Shown: in pieces, positions 18,054 through 27,328 of the stretch
Layout: every line of letters begins with the position of its first letter
Numbering within the stretch: position 1 is the stretch's first letter
Assembly: GCF_038039215.1 (NCBI RefSeq)
Contig: NZ_JBBPCL010000001.1
Coordinates: 1,240,001 to 1,304,000, forward strand
Reading direction: 5' to 3'
DNA length: 64,000 bases
Origin: Pseudonocardia sp. T1-2H
GTDB lineage: Bacteria; Actinomycetota; Actinomycetes; Mycobacteriales; Pseudonocardiaceae
The notes under the pieces: generated by a model
The model's database searches: none
Told to the model about the DNA's origin: nothing
What the model saw: the letters and a program-made list of their open reading frames with translations, nothing else
Position numbers and translations under genes: made by a program

Positions 18054-18968
18054 GTGCGGATGCTGCTTACGTCCCGATCGGTGGCCGTGGTGCTCGGCGC
18101 CTGCGCGCTGGTCGCGGTCACCGGTGCGGCCTCGCCCGCGTCCGCCGCCGAGCCGGCGCCACCCGGGGCGGTCCGGCCCGCCGAACCCGTCGCGCCAGGA
18201 CCGCCGGCGGCGCCGTCGAAGTGCACGACGACGACGTCGGAGAAGCTCGGCTGGGGCGAGCCCACCCGCACCTCGGACTTCGACGGCCCCACCCTGCCGC
18301 CGGACTGGCACGCCTACGGCCCCGAGCCTGGCCACGCGAAGAAGGGCACCCGGACGCCCGACGCGGTCACCCTCGAGGACGGTGTCGTCACGATCACCGG
18401 GCAGCAGGACGGCACCACCGGCGCGATCAGCTGGCACCCCGGGCAGCGCTACGGCCGCTGGGAGGGGTGCGTGAAGGCCGACCCCGGCAAGGGCGGCTAC
18501 AACGCGCTGTTCCTGCTCTGGCCCGTGGCGGAGGACTTCCCGGTCGGCGGGGAGATCGACTGGATGGAGATCACCTCCGACGACCGGCAGAAGACCAGCT
18601 TCTTCCTGCACTACGGCGCCCAGAACGACCAGGAGTACGGCTCGGTGCGCCACGACGCCACCGAGTGGAACGCCTGGGCCGTCGAGTGGACCCCGGAGGA
18701 GATCACGGCGTACGTCAACGGCAAGGAGTGGTACTCCACCACCGAGACCTCGCACTTCCCGCCGGGGCCGATGAACATGACGATGCAGCTGGACTACTTC
18801 CCGCCCGCGGGCGGGAGCACGGCGATGCACATGGACTGGGCGAAGCAGTGGGCGCTGCCCGAGAGCGAGCCCGCCCAGCTGTCACTCGGCCCGGGCGAGC
18901 CCGCGACCGGCCAGCCGCGCGACTACCCGCAGCACAAGCCGCGGCCGCTCGACCAGATCCGGCAGTAG
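18054..18968 (+). CDS. Secreted glycoside hydrolase family 16 protein
   Basis: 304 residues. GGAGG (18041-18045) lies eight bases before the GTG at 18054, which fixes the start. The N terminus (MLLTSRSVAVVLGACALVAV followed by GAASPASAAEP) is a signal peptide with an AxA site, so the enzyme is exported. The catalytic GH16 motif is GGEIDWMEITSDD (E-x-D-x-x-E), and aromatic residues line the expected groove (NALFLLWPVAEDFP, WNAWAVEWTPEEI). Substrates of the family are beta-1,3/1,4-glucans and related polymers; which one is not readable. A proline-rich linker precedes the catalytic domain and about 40 residues follow it. Confidence 0.87.
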   Translation: MRMLLTSRSVAVVLGACALVAVTGAASPASAAEPAPPGAVRPAEPVAPGPPAAPSKCTTTTSEKLGWGEPTRTSDFDGPTLPPDWHAYGPEPGHAKKGTRTPDAVTLEDGVVTITGQQDGTTGAISWHPGQRYGRWEGCVKADPGKGGYNALFLLWPVAEDFPVGGEIDWMEITSDDRQKTSFFLHYGAQNDQEYGSVRHDATEWNAWAVEWTPEEITAYVNGKEWYSTTETSHFPPGPMNMTMQLDYFPPAGGSTAMHMDWAKQWALPESEPAQLSLGPGEPATGQPRDYPQHKPRPLDQIRQ

Positions 18969-18978
18969 CCCCCCGAAC

Positions 18979-19027
18979 TCGTGGGCAGCGGGGACGCAAG
19001 AACTGGGGCCGTCCCCGCTGTCCACGA
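18979..19027. terminator. Strong bidirectional hairpin between GH16 and PfkB kinase genes
   Basis: Bases 18979-18996 pair with 19010-19027 over 18 positions, all Watson-Crick except one G-T, around a 13-base loop. It lies between the convergent stops of the two genes and should end transcription from either side. Confidence 0.75.
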
Positions 19028-19043
19028 CCTACCGCTGTGGGGC

Positions 19044-20018
19044 CTACCCGTGCGCGGCGGCCTCGAGCTCGGCCGCGGTGGGCGGGTTCGCCCCGCGGCG
19101 CGAGCAGGTGATCGCGGCCGCCGTGACACACTCCTCGAGCACCTCGTCGAGCGTGACGACGTCGATGTCGCGCAGCGCGGTGCGCGCCCCCGGGCCGAGC
19201 AGGCCGCGTCGGTGCAGGCCCGCGAGCAGCGCCGCGGTGAAGCTGTCCCCGGCGCCGACCGTGTCGACGACGTCGACCGCCCGTCCCGGCAGCGTCGTCC
19301 GGATCCCCGTCGCGGTCCCGGCCAGCACGCCGTCGGCGCCGAGCGTGACCGCGACGATCGACGGCCCGCGGCCCAGCCAGTCGTCGACGACCTGCCCGGG
19401 CGGGGTGTCCGGCACCAGCCAGCGCAGGTCCTCGTCGCTGACCTTCACCACGTCCGCGGTGCCGAGCACCTCGTGCACCCCGCGCAGGACGTCCGCCGGG
19501 TCCCCCATCAGCAACGGACGGCAGTTGGGGTCGTAGCTGATCGTCGCGGTCGCCGCCGCCTTGGCCAGCAGCTCCCGCAACACGGTCGCACCCGGTTCGG
19601 CGGTCAACGCGAGCGAGCCGGAGTGCACGGCGACCACGGAGCCGTCCACCGCGCCGCTGAGCTCGTCCGGGGTCCACTGCCAGTCCGCGGTCCCCGAGAT
19701 CCGGAAGTCGTAGGTCGCCTGGCCGTCCTCGGACAGCTCGACCAGCGCGAGCGACGACGGCTCCTGGGCCCGCACGACGTGCCCGAGGTCGACGCCGTTG
19801 CTTTCGAGATGCGCCCGCAGCCGGACGCCGAGCAGGTCGTCCGCGATCCGCGCCAGCATCCGGGCCGGGACGCCGAGGCGGGACAGTCCGACCGCCACGT
19901 TCGCCGGGCTGCCGCCGGGGGCGAACTCGAAGTACCCCTCGGCCGGCGCCGGCACGATGTCGACGAGCGCCTCCCCTGCGACGGCGATGACGGCCTGGTC
20001 CGGGGCTGCACTCTTCAC
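19044..20018 (-). CDS. PfkB-family carbohydrate kinase (fructokinase/ribokinase type)
   Basis: 324 residues from GTG at 20018, which has GGAG eight bases upstream; an open frame extends to 20075 but without support. PfkB signatures are FAPGGSPANVAVGLSRLGVP near the N terminus and VDVVDTVGAGDSFTAALLAG near the C terminus, which contains the anion hole and the catalytic Asp of GAGD. It phosphorylates a sugar or nucleoside with ATP; fructose is a fair guess from overall resemblance, but no sugar operon surrounds it. It is convergent with GH16. Confidence 0.88.
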   Translation of the reverse strand: MKSAAPDQAVIAVAGEALVDIVPAPAEGYFEFAPGGSPANVAVGLSRLGVPARMLARIADDLLGVRLRAHLESNGVDLGHVVRAQEPSSLALVELSEDGQATYDFRISGTADWQWTPDELSGAVDGSVVAVHSGSLALTAEPGATVLRELLAKAAATATISYDPNCRPLLMGDPADVLRGVHEVLGTADVVKVSDEDLRWLVPDTPPGQVVDDWLGRGPSIVAVTLGADGVLAGTATGIRTTLPGRAVDVVDTVGAGDSFTAALLAGLHRRGLLGPGARTALRDIDVVTLDEVLEECVTAAAITCSRRGANPPTAAELEAAAHG

Positions 20019-20103
20019 CGGGGACTCCTTCGTCGGGTGACCCGGCCCGGTCGGGTTCGGCCGGGGCGCGTCCACTCTGCCACGTCCCGGACCGCCCCGG
20101 TCG

Positions 20104-20547
20104 TCATCCCTCGACGGTTCGCGCGAGATTGTCCAGGACCCCGGCGTAGATGCGGGCCAGGCCCTTGGGTGCGAAGGTCTTCTCGAAGAAGCCGCCGATG
20201 CCGCCCGCGCCGTTCCAGGTCGTGGTGATGGTGACGGTGCTCGCGGCGTCCCCGGCCGGCGCGACGGTCCATGTCGTCACCATCGAGGAGTTCGCGTCCG
20301 TCTCGACGAGCTGTCCCGGGGTCGGCTCACTGACCTGGACCTTGACGTCACGGACGCGCTTCTTCGTCGCCTGCAGCTTCCACGCGGCGGTGGTGCCGGC
20401 ACCGGTGCCGCCGGTCGTCACGGAGTAGTCGCTGTACTGCTCGGTGAGGATCGCCGGGCGGGTCACCGTGTAGTCGGCGACGGCTGCGCGGACGCGGTCG
20501 GCGGGGGCGGGAACGGTGCGCTCGGCGGTCGCGGTTACCTGTGCCAT
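20104..20547 (-). CDS. SRPBCC-family (START-like) protein
   Basis: 147 residues from ATG at 20547. The first strand and helix (TATAERTVPAPADRVRAAVA) and the closing amphipathic helix (GGIGGFFEKTFAPKGLARIY) fit the helix-grip fold of polyketide cyclase/lipid-binding proteins. These usually bind a hydrophobic ligand; none can be named. It is divergent from the CobW gene with an 86-base gap. Confidence 0.82.
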   Translation of the reverse strand: MAQVTATAERTVPAPADRVRAAVADYTVTRPAILTEQYSDYSVTTGGTGAGTTAAWKLQATKKRVRDVKVQVSEPTPGQLVETDANSSMVTTWTVAPAGDAASTVTITTTWNGAGGIGGFFEKTFAPKGLARIYAGVLDNLARTVEG

Positions 20548-20633
20548 GACTCCATCCTGCCGTTCGCCGGTCCGTCGGCCGTCCCGGCCCGTCAAGTGCC
20601 GGTCCACGGGCGCGGGCGTGGTAGTCACTAGGC

Positions 20634-21644
20634 GTGCGGAGGATCCCGGTGATCGTCGTCGCCGGTTTCCTGGGCTCCGGCAAGACCACGATGCTCAACC
20701 ACCTGCTCGCGAACTCGCTCGACGCGAGGATCGGCGTGGTGGTCAACGACTTCGGCGCCATCGGCATCGACGCGATGCGCCTGGCCGGCAGCGCGGACGC
20801 GATGGTCTCCCTCGGCAACGGGTGCCTGTGCTGCGCGGTCGGTGAGGACGGCGTCGCGGCGCTGCTGGACCGGCTGGCGAGGCGCAAGGACGAGATCGAC
20901 GTCATCGTGATCGAGGCCAGCGGCATCGCGGACCCGGGCACGCTGGTCCAGCTCGTGCTCACCGCCGGGAACCCGCACCTCGTCTACGGCGGGCTGGTCG
21001 AGGTCGTGGACGTCACGGAGTTCGAGGCGACGCGGCGGAAGCACCCGGAGGTGGACAGGCACCTCGCGCTCGCGGACCTGCTCGTGCTGAACAAGGTCGA
21101 CCGGGTGGACCCCGGGAAGGTCTGGCGGGTCCGGCGGCTGTGCCGGGCGGCCAACGGGCTCGCCCCGATCGTCCCGGCGCGCCACGGCGCCGTCGATCCG
21201 CGGCTGCTGTTCGACATCGAGATCGTCCCCGGCCGGCAACTGCTGCTGGGGGAGGGCGGCGCGGACGACGGCGATGACCACTCGGGGCACCTGCACGCCG
21301 CGTACGACAGCGTCGCGTTCACCTCCGACGTCCCGATGGACCCGCAGCGCCTGCTGGACCTGCTCGACGCGCGCCCCGCCGGCGTCTACCGGATCAAGGG
21401 CATCGTCGCGTTCGGCGCGTCGCGGCCGGAGAAGTACACGCTGCACACCGTCGGCCGCTACATCCGGTTCCGGCGGGACCGCTGGGCGTCCGGGGAGGCC
21501 CGTCGGACCAGCCTGGTGCTCATCGGATCGGGCCTCGACGCGGACATGGTGGACTCCGGACTGCGGGGCTGCGTCGCGGACGCCGACACCAGGACGGACC
21601 CGGACGCCATGCTCCCGGTGCACCGCTACACCTTCGGACGGTGA
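20634..21644 (+). CDS. CobW/P47K-family GTPase (metal chaperone type)
   Basis: 336 residues from GTG at 20634. GFLGSGKTTMLNHLL is Walker A, EASGIADPG is the Walker B/switch region and LLVLNKVDRVD is the NKxD guanine-binding motif. GNGCLCCAVG carries the CxCC metal site. A short His-rich run (DDGDDHSGHLHAAYDS) precedes the CobW C-terminal domain. Such GTPases hand metals, often zinc or cobalt, to client enzymes. There is no Zur or cobalamin gene beside it and no obvious Zur box, so the metal and client are open. Confidence 0.88.
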   Translation: MRRIPVIVVAGFLGSGKTTMLNHLLANSLDARIGVVVNDFGAIGIDAMRLAGSADAMVSLGNGCLCCAVGEDGVAALLDRLARRKDEIDVIVIEASGIADPGTLVQLVLTAGNPHLVYGGLVEVVDVTEFEATRRKHPEVDRHLALADLLVLNKVDRVDPGKVWRVRRLCRAANGLAPIVPARHGAVDPRLLFDIEIVPGRQLLLGEGGADDGDDHSGHLHAAYDSVAFTSDVPMDPQRLLDLLDARPAGVYRIKGIVAFGASRPEKYTLHTVGRYIRFRRDRWASGEARRTSLVLIGSGLDADMVDSGLRGCVADADTRTDPDAMLPVHRYTFGR

Positions 21645-21682
21645 TCCGGATCCGCCCGCAGGCGCGGGCGTAATCTCGGTTC

Positions 21683-22777
21683 GTGATCGCGCGCTCCCTG
21701 CGGATCCGAGCCCTGAGACTCGCGTTGCGCCTGCTCTTCGGCCTGCCGCACCCGATCAAACGGCTCCTGGCGGGGCCGGCCGTGCGGTTGGAGGACCAAC
21801 TGCTGGACCTGGACCTGCAGCTGCTCATCAGGGCCGGCGACCTGCTCGCGCGCAGCGGCCCGGCGGGTGACGCCGCGATGGCCGAGCAGCGCAGACAGGC
21901 GGACGAGGCGGCCGAGCTGGCCGCCGAGGGGCTCTTCGACGACGTCGTCATCCGGGACTTCACGGTCCCCGGCGCGGACGGCTCGGTGCCGGCCCGGCTC
22001 TACGTCCCGCCCGGCCTCGACGGGCGGTCCGGCCTGCTCGTCTACTACCACGGCGGGGGTTTCGTGCTGGGCAGCATCGCCTCGGCCGATCCGCTCTGCC
22101 GGCTGCTCGCGGCGCAGGCCGGGGTCCGGGTGCTGTCGGTGGAGTACCGGCTCGCGCCCGAGCACCCGTACCCGGCCGCCCTCGACGACGCCATCGCGGC
22201 GTACCGGTATGCGGCGGAACGCGCCGAGTGGCTGGGCGCGGACCCGGACCTGATCGCGGTCGGCGGGGACAGCGCGGGGGCGAACCTCGCGCTGGTCGTC
22301 GCGCACCAGCAGGCGCTGAGCCGCGGCCGCGTGCCCTCGTTCGTCGTCGCCTTGTACCCGGCGACGGACGCCGGGCGCACGGGTGGCTCGCGGATCAGCT
22401 TCGGTCGCGGTTTCGGGATCACCACGGACTACCTGACCGAGCTCGAGCAGATGTACCTGCCGGACGGCGTCCCCGCCGACGACGCACGCGGCGCGATCCT
22501 GCGGGCGGACGACCTGTCGGCCATGCCGCCGGTGTACCTGTCGACGGCCGGTTTCGACCCGTTGCGCGACGAGGGCGAGGAGCTGGCCGAACGGCTGCGC
22601 GAGGCGGGCGTCCCGGTCGTCGCGCGGCGGTTCGCCGGGCTCCTGCACGGCTACGCCAGCTTCACCGCGATCAGCCGCGCCGCCCACGACGCCACGTTCG
22701 ACGCCGCCAGCGCGCTGCGGGCCGCCCTGGCACTCGTCGGCAGCCTCCGGGAGCAGAGGCAGCGGCAGAGCGCCTGA
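21683..22777 (+). CDS. Alpha/beta hydrolase, hormone-sensitive-lipase (family IV) esterase
   Basis: 364 residues. GLLVYYHGGGFVLGS holds the HGGG oxyanion motif, and GGDSAGANLALVV is the nucleophile elbow (GDSAG), both typical of family IV esterases. The His is in GLLHGYASF and the acid precedes it (STAGFDPLRDEGEELAERLR). About 90 N-terminal residues form a helical cap. TAATCT (21671-21676) ends six bases before the GTG at 21683, so the message is probably leaderless. The natural ester is unknown. Confidence 0.88.
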   Translation: MIARSLRIRALRLALRLLFGLPHPIKRLLAGPAVRLEDQLLDLDLQLLIRAGDLLARSGPAGDAAMAEQRRQADEAAELAAEGLFDDVVIRDFTVPGADGSVPARLYVPPGLDGRSGLLVYYHGGGFVLGSIASADPLCRLLAAQAGVRVLSVEYRLAPEHPYPAALDDAIAAYRYAAERAEWLGADPDLIAVGGDSAGANLALVVAHQQALSRGRVPSFVVALYPATDAGRTGGSRISFGRGFGITTDYLTELEQMYLPDGVPADDARGAILRADDLSAMPPVYLSTAGFDPLRDEGEELAERLREAGVPVVARRFAGLLHGYASFTAISRAAHDATFDAASALRAALALVGSLREQRQRQSA

Positions 22778-22843
22778 CGGAGCGCTGTCGTGAGCGTCAC
22801 GTTTAGCCGACGTAACTCGACGTCGTCACAATCGATGATGTGA

Positions 22844-23464
22844 GTGGCGGCCGGTGAGGGCCGCCGTCACGGCAGCACGATCGAGTACGAGGCGATGAAC
22901 GAGTTCGTCAAGGGTGCGCCGGCAGACCGCCTGCCGACGTTGGTCCGGACCACGCAGGGCTACCGGGTCTTCGATCCCGCGCTGGTCGCGGGGAGCCATT
23001 ATCAGATCGACGAACACGGGACGCTCGTCTACACGAGGCTGCCGGCCGGGAGCGTGGCGCTGACCGTGCTCGTCCTGTCCGCGGTGGCCGCGCTGTCCCT
23101 CGGCGACGGCTGGCTCTCGATCGCGGGGTGGATGGCGGCCGGGCTGGTCGTGGCCACGGCACTGGCCGGCGTCGCGCTCTCGCTCGTGCACGCCGTCAGC
23201 AGCCCGGAACGGCGCTACCGGCGGCTGCACGGCGACGCGTCGTACACCCGGGACGTCGTGGAGCGCGGCACGCAGGCCTGGCGGCTCTGCGAGCAGGCCG
23301 AGCGCCTCGCCGCGACCCGCTCGTGGATCATCGGCTCGGTCGACTCCTCCCGCTCGCTGCCCGCCCTGCTCTGGGCCGGGGTCGCCGGCGAGGACGCGGC
23401 CGCGGAGGCGGTGGACCGCCTGGTGAACCCCACCACGGGCCCGCCCCTGCCCGCCCCTGCCTGA
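22844..23464 (+). CDS. Hypothetical membrane protein with two transmembrane segments
   Basis: 206 residues if started at GTG 22844. An in-frame ATG at 22895 (MNEFVKGAP) with a weak GAGG two bases before it is a good alternative and would give 189. Two adjacent hydrophobic segments (SVALTVLVLSAVAALSL and IAGWMAAGLVVATALAGVAL) are followed by a cytoplasm-like helical region with RYRRLHGDASY and AATRSWIIGSVDSSRSLPAL. I do not recognise the family. The gene is convergent with the cyclase gene. Confidence 0.6.
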   Translation: MAAGEGRRHGSTIEYEAMNEFVKGAPADRLPTLVRTTQGYRVFDPALVAGSHYQIDEHGTLVYTRLPAGSVALTVLVLSAVAALSLGDGWLSIAGWMAAGLVVATALAGVALSLVHAVSSPERRYRRLHGDASYTRDVVERGTQAWRLCEQAERLAATRSWIIGSVDSSRSLPALLWAGVAGEDAAAEAVDRLVNPTTGPPLPAPA

Positions 23465-23495
23465 CGGCTCCCGGACCTGGCGCAACCACCGGCGC

Positions 23496-24557
23496 CTACG
23501 CCCGCCGGTGCCGGCCCGGCCGGCCCTGGTCCGGCACCGGGCGAGCGGGGGCCGTCCGGTCCGAGCCGTGCCGCGCACCGTCGCCCCGCCGTCGCCGTTT
23601 CTGCTCGTACATCGCCTCGTCCGCGGCCTGCCAGGCGCCGGGGAAGCCGGTGACGACGCTGTACGGGGCGTGCCCGAACGAGCCCGCCACGCCGGCCGTC
23701 GCCATCGCGCGCTCGGCGCGGGCCACCAGCTCGCCGGCCTGCTCGGGCGTCGCGCCGACGGCGACGATGCCGAACTCGTCGCCGCCGAGCCGGGCCAGGA
23801 CGTCGCCCTTGCGGACCGTCCCGGCCAGCACGGTGGCGGCGCGCCGGATGTGGCGGTCCCCGGCCTCGTGCCCCTGGGTGTCGTTGACGCTCTTCAGGTG
23901 GTCGAGGTCCAGCACCACGACGCACGCGGGGTCGCCGAAGCGGCGGAACCGCTGCTCCTCCTGCCGCAGGTACCGGTCCCAGCCGCGGCGGTTCAACAGC
24001 CCGGTCAGCGCGTCGACCTCGGCCTCGCGCCGGGCCTGCTCGAGCTCGCGGGCGATCGCGGTGGCGCGCAGGTCGGACTCGAGCACCGCGGACAACAGGC
24101 TGGAGAGCAGGTCCAGCAGCGGCCCGTGCTCGGTCAGCGAGACCGGCTTGCGGTGCGGGTCGAAGCCGCAGACCGTGCCGAACAGCTCGCCGTCGGGCTG
24201 GACGATCGGCGTGCCGATGTAGGAGCTGATCTCGATCGGGGCGTGGGTGGCGGCCGCCGCGTACTCCGGGACGGCGGAGACGTCCGGCGCGATCCGCGGA
24301 GCCGTGCCCGAGACCATCCACTGGCACATCGAGCCGGCGTAGTCGACCTCCGCGCCGTGCGTGATCGGGTACGCGTCGCCGTCGGTCGCGAGGACGATCT
24401 GCCGTCCGCTCGCGATCCGGGTGACCGCCCACATCCCCATCGGGGCGACGTCGGAGAGGTGACGGACGACGAGTTCGCAGGCCGTGTCGAACGCGCGCGC
24501 CGGCAGCAGGTGGGCCGCCACCTGCATCGACGTGCTCGCGTTCGGCCTCACGGGCAT
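23496..24557 (-). CDS. GAF-GGDEF diguanylate cyclase
   Basis: 353 residues from ATG at 24557. A GAF-type sensor (YAGSMCQWMVSGTAPRIAPD, then ISSYIGTPIVQPDGELFGTV) leads through a helical linker to a GGDEF domain: VDALTGLLNRRGWDRYLRQE, VVLDLDHLKSVNDTQGHEAG and VLARLGGDEFGIVAVG. The active-site GGDEF is intact, so it should make cyclic di-GMP in response to a small molecule bound by the GAF domain. No RxxD inhibitory site stands five residues before GGDEF. TAGGGT (24563-24568) lies five bases before the start, suggesting a leaderless message. Confidence 0.9.
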   Translation of the reverse strand: MPVRPNASTSMQVAAHLLPARAFDTACELVVRHLSDVAPMGMWAVTRIASGRQIVLATDGDAYPITHGAEVDYAGSMCQWMVSGTAPRIAPDVSAVPEYAAAATHAPIEISSYIGTPIVQPDGELFGTVCGFDPHRKPVSLTEHGPLLDLLSSLLSAVLESDLRATAIARELEQARREAEVDALTGLLNRRGWDRYLRQEEQRFRRFGDPACVVVLDLDHLKSVNDTQGHEAGDRHIRRAATVLAGTVRKGDVLARLGGDEFGIVAVGATPEQAGELVARAERAMATAGVAGSFGHAPYSVVTGFPGAWQAADEAMYEQKRRRRGDGARHGSDRTAPARPVPDQGRPGRHRRA

Positions 24558-24602
24558 CAGGCACCCTAACTTTCGGCGGGAGCCGGGCGCATCGGTCACA
24601 CC

Positions 24603-24794
24603 GTGAACCACTCGTCGTCCCACCTGCGCGAAGGGGTCGCGACGGCTCTCCGGATCTCCCTGACCCTCGACTCCACGAGCCCCGGCCGCCCGCGCGGGTT
24701 CCGGAAGCTCGCCCTCGGCTACGAGGCCGAACCGCTGCCCGCGCCGTTCCGGACCCGCGAGGACGCTGCGGACAACGAGTTCTGCGTCGCCTGA
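24603..24794 (+). CDS. Possible small protein, 63 residues, unknown
   Basis: GTG 24603 opens a frame in the 313-base gap between the divergent cyclase and PadR genes. Third codon positions are almost all G or C, as in real genes here. No domain, membrane segment or ribosome site is evident (the product ends REDAADNEFCVA). It may be a genuine small gene or chance; the rest of the gap holds only the PadR operator. Confidence 0.3.
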   Translation: MNHSSSHLREGVATALRISLTLDSTSPGRPRGFRKLALGYEAEPLPAPFRTREDAADNEFCVA

Positions 24795-24822
24795 ACGACA
24801 CGCCGGTACCCCCGTTCGCGTG

Positions 24823-24843
24823 CTACTGCGTGATGCGCAGTAG
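24823..24843. promoter_or_regulatory. PadR operator candidate: CTACTGCG-N5-CGCAGTAG
   Basis: A perfect inverted repeat with 8-base arms (24823-24830 and 24836-24843) around TGATG lies 27 bases before the GTG of the PadR gene. Its position and symmetry fit autoregulation by PadR. Confidence 0.7.
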
Positions 24844-24870
24844 TGTGCGTCGCGGAGAAGGGGGGCGGCC

Positions 24871-25191
24871 GTGGACACGAGTCAGCTGCTCAAGGGCGTG
24901 CTCGATCTGGCGGTGCTGGCGGTGCTGGAGCGGGCGGACGGCTACGGCTACGAGGTGGTCCGTGGCCTGCGGGCGGCAGGCCTGCCGGACGTCGGGGACG
25001 CGTCCGTCTACGGAACCCTGCGCCGCCTGTACAACGCGGGTCTGCTCACGTCGTACGTGATGCCGAGCGAGGAGGGTCCGCACCGCAAGTACTACAGCCT
25101 GAACGGCCCGGGCCGGGAGCGGTTGAAGGAGAGCGTCGAGACCTGGCAGGCGTTCGCCAGGACCATGGAAGGCTTGGTGAAAGCGGCATGA
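24871..25191 (+). CDS. PadR-family transcriptional regulator
   Basis: 106 residues. The winged helix is plain: LLKGVLDLAVLAVLERADGY, YEVVRGLRAAGLP, ASVYGTLRRLYNAGLLTSYV, and the PadR wing EEGPHRKYYSLNGPGRERL. GGAGAAGG lies upstream of the GTG at 24871. The stop overlaps the ATG of the next gene (ATGA, 25188-25191), so it is coupled to the HAAS-type membrane protein, the standard PadR-DUF1700 pairing. It probably represses this operon through the palindrome at 24823. Confidence 0.92.
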   Translation: MDTSQLLKGVLDLAVLAVLERADGYGYEVVRGLRAAGLPDVGDASVYGTLRRLYNAGLLTSYVMPSEEGPHRKYYSLNGPGRERLKESVETWQAFARTMEGLVKAA

Positions 25192-26380
25192 CGTCGGAGA
25201 ACAGTGTCGTCGGGGACGAGCCCACCGTCCGGATCGCGGCGGACCCGGCACCTGCGGACCGCTACCTGGACGGCGTGCGGGTGGCTCTCGCGGACCTGCC
25301 GGCGTCCGAGGTCGCCGAGATCCTCGACGACGTGCGTGCGCATCTCGCCGACCTCACCGCGGAACTCGACGGCCCCGGGGACTTCGAGACGCTCACCGGC
25401 CGGCTCGGCGGTCCGGACGCCTATGCCGCCGAGCTGCGGTCCGCTGCCGGGTATCCGGCTCCTCCCGGGCCTCCGGAGAAGGTGCGGTCGCGCGCGGCGG
25501 CCGGGCGGTTCGCCGTCGCGCTGCTCGTCCTGGCCACGCTGTTCCTGCTGGCCGGAGGGTTGGGCGAGGTCCCATCGCTGGTGCTGTTCGGGATCCTGGC
25601 CGGGCTGGTGGCGCTGCCCGTGGTGCTGCCCGACGGGCCCCGTGTCCCGTCCGCGGTGGGGCTGCCGGAGGTGCGCCGGTTCGCCGCCGCCCGTCCCGGG
25701 CGGACTCACCCTGGCGCGGAGCAGCGGGATTCCTGACGAGCCTGCAGCCGGCCTGGTGGGTCGTCCGCGGGGTGATCGCGTCCGCGCTCGCGGTCCGGAT
25801 CTTCGCCGACTCGCAGGTGTCGGTGATCGTGCTGGTGTCGTTGCTGACGGTACCGCTCTCGGTGTGGGTGGGGCACCTGTCCCGGCGGGACCGCCGCTGG
25901 CTGTGGGGAGTCGTCCCGCTCAACGGCCTGGCCGCGGGTCTGGCCGTCGCGGCGGCGATGGCGGGCTCGCTCGGCGCGCCGTCGTCCTACGCGAGCTACT
26001 CGCCGCCGTCGCTGCCGGGGCTCTGGCAGGACTCGCGCCGCGAGATCCGGGACATCCGCCCGGTCGACGCGAACGGGACGCCGCTGACCGGCGTCTACCT
26101 GTTCGACCAGGACGGACGCCCGATCGACACCGGCAACACCTCGGGCTGCGAGGACGAGGGCACCTCGGCGAGCGGGACCACAATGGCCGCCGCGCGGTCC
26201 GCCCGCCCGTATCCGCGGGGCGTCGTCGAGTTCGACGATCGCACCGGGCGCTGCCGGAGCGTCCCGCCCGGACCGCTGGTGGTGGCGGTCCCGTCCGCCG
26301 CCCCGTCGGTCGCTCCGACCGCGGTGCCCAGGTCGGGATCGAGCTCGGCCGCGCTCCCGACCCCGGCGCCGCCGCGTTGA
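25188..26380 (+). CDS. HAAS/DUF1700-type membrane protein (apparent frameshift in the middle)
   Basis: The N-terminal 85 residues (YLDGVRVALADLPASEVAEI, then the FETLTGRLGGPDAYAAELR segment) are a HAAS signalling domain. Transmembrane segments follow. As given, the first frame ends at 25736 in a meaningless tail, while another frame continues from about 25700 with GFLTSLQPAWWVVRG, the sequence expected next in this family, and runs through more membrane segments and a soluble C-terminal part to 26380. Restoring one G in the GGG run at 25698-25700 joins them. I therefore treat 25188-26380 as one gene of about 397 codons. It is the membrane partner of the coupled PadR regulator; its target is unknown. 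Confidence 0.75.
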
Positions 26381-26442
26381 GAACCTGACCCGCCGTACCG
26401 GCACCCCTGGGGAGGGGTGATCGCCGAGGAACGGGTCTTCAT

Positions 26443-26484
26443 CGGGCCGTGCCGGCGCATCGGGGGATGCGCCGGCACGGCCCG
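26443..26484. terminator. Perfect 19-base-stem hairpin after the PadR operon
   Basis: Bases 26443-26461 are exactly complementary to 26466-26484 around a GGGG loop. It stands 60 bases after the membrane-protein stop and 100 bases before the ANTAR gene. It has no T tail. Confidence 0.8.
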
Positions 26485-26585
26485 CCCGAGGTGCCGGGTC
26501 GACCTCGGTGGGCGAGTGTGCGAGGACGGGGTACGTAGGCTGGCGGCGGTCCGGCCGCCAACCACGTTGGAACAGAGGAGAGCCG

Positions 26586-27328
26586 ATGTCGACCCGTGAT
26601 CCGCAGGGGAGCTCGCGCCTCCGGGCCCGGTCGTTGCCGAGTTCGTCGCGCTCGCCGAGAAGCTGCTCGACGCACCCACCGTGCAGGATGTGCTGGAACG
26701 CATCGCCGAGGCCGCTCTGCGGGTGGTGCCCGGCGCCGACGTCGTCAGCGTCTCCCTGCGGGCCCCCGACGGCACGCTCGACACCCCTGCGACCACCGAC
26801 GCGATCGGCATTCGGCTCGACGAGCTGCAGAACGAGTTCGACGAGGGCCCCTGCCTGGACGCGAGCCGCATCCCGGGAATCGGGATCGCGTTCTCGGCGG
26901 ATCTGCCGGCGGGGGAGGGCTTCGCGAAGTGGGGCCCGGCGGCGGCCGAGCTCGGGATTGAGAGCGTGATGGCGATCGGCCTGTTCCCCGCGCAGGACCC
27001 GCCGCGGGTCGGGTCGCTCAACGTCTACTCGCGGCGCCGCGGGGGCCTCTCGGAGGCGGACCGCGACGCCGCGCTGGTCCTGGCCGCGCACGCTGCCGTT
27101 GCGCTCGCGGGCACGCTCGCCACCGGCCGGGCGGAGCTGGAGGTGGTCCAGCTCAAGGAGGCCCTACGCAGCCGGGACGTGATCGGCCAGGCCAAGGGGA
27201 TCCTGATGGAACGCCGCGGCATCGACGAGGCCGAGGCGTTCGACGTCCTGAAGGCGGCGTCGCAGTCGCTCAACGTCAAGCTCGCCCGGCTCGCCGAGAT
27301 CCTCGCGACGCGCCGCGCGGAGCTCTGA
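26586..27328 (+). CDS. GAF-ANTAR regulator (apparent frameshift near the start)
   Basis: A GAF domain (VLERIAEAALRVVPGADVVS, FDEGPCLDASRIPGIG) is followed by a C-terminal ANTAR domain (VIGQAKGILMERRGIDEAEA, FDVLKAASQSLNVKLARLAE), which binds paired RNA hairpins to relieve termination. GAGGAG (26575-26580) sits five bases before ATG 26586, but that frame leaves the family after eight codons. The GAF frame itself has a stop at about 26598 and no good start before GTG 26681. Adding one G to GGGG at 26606-26609 joins ATG 26586 to AEFVALAEKLLDAPTVQDV in frame. I annotate the joined gene, about 247 residues. Its RNA targets are unknown. Confidence 0.78.
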
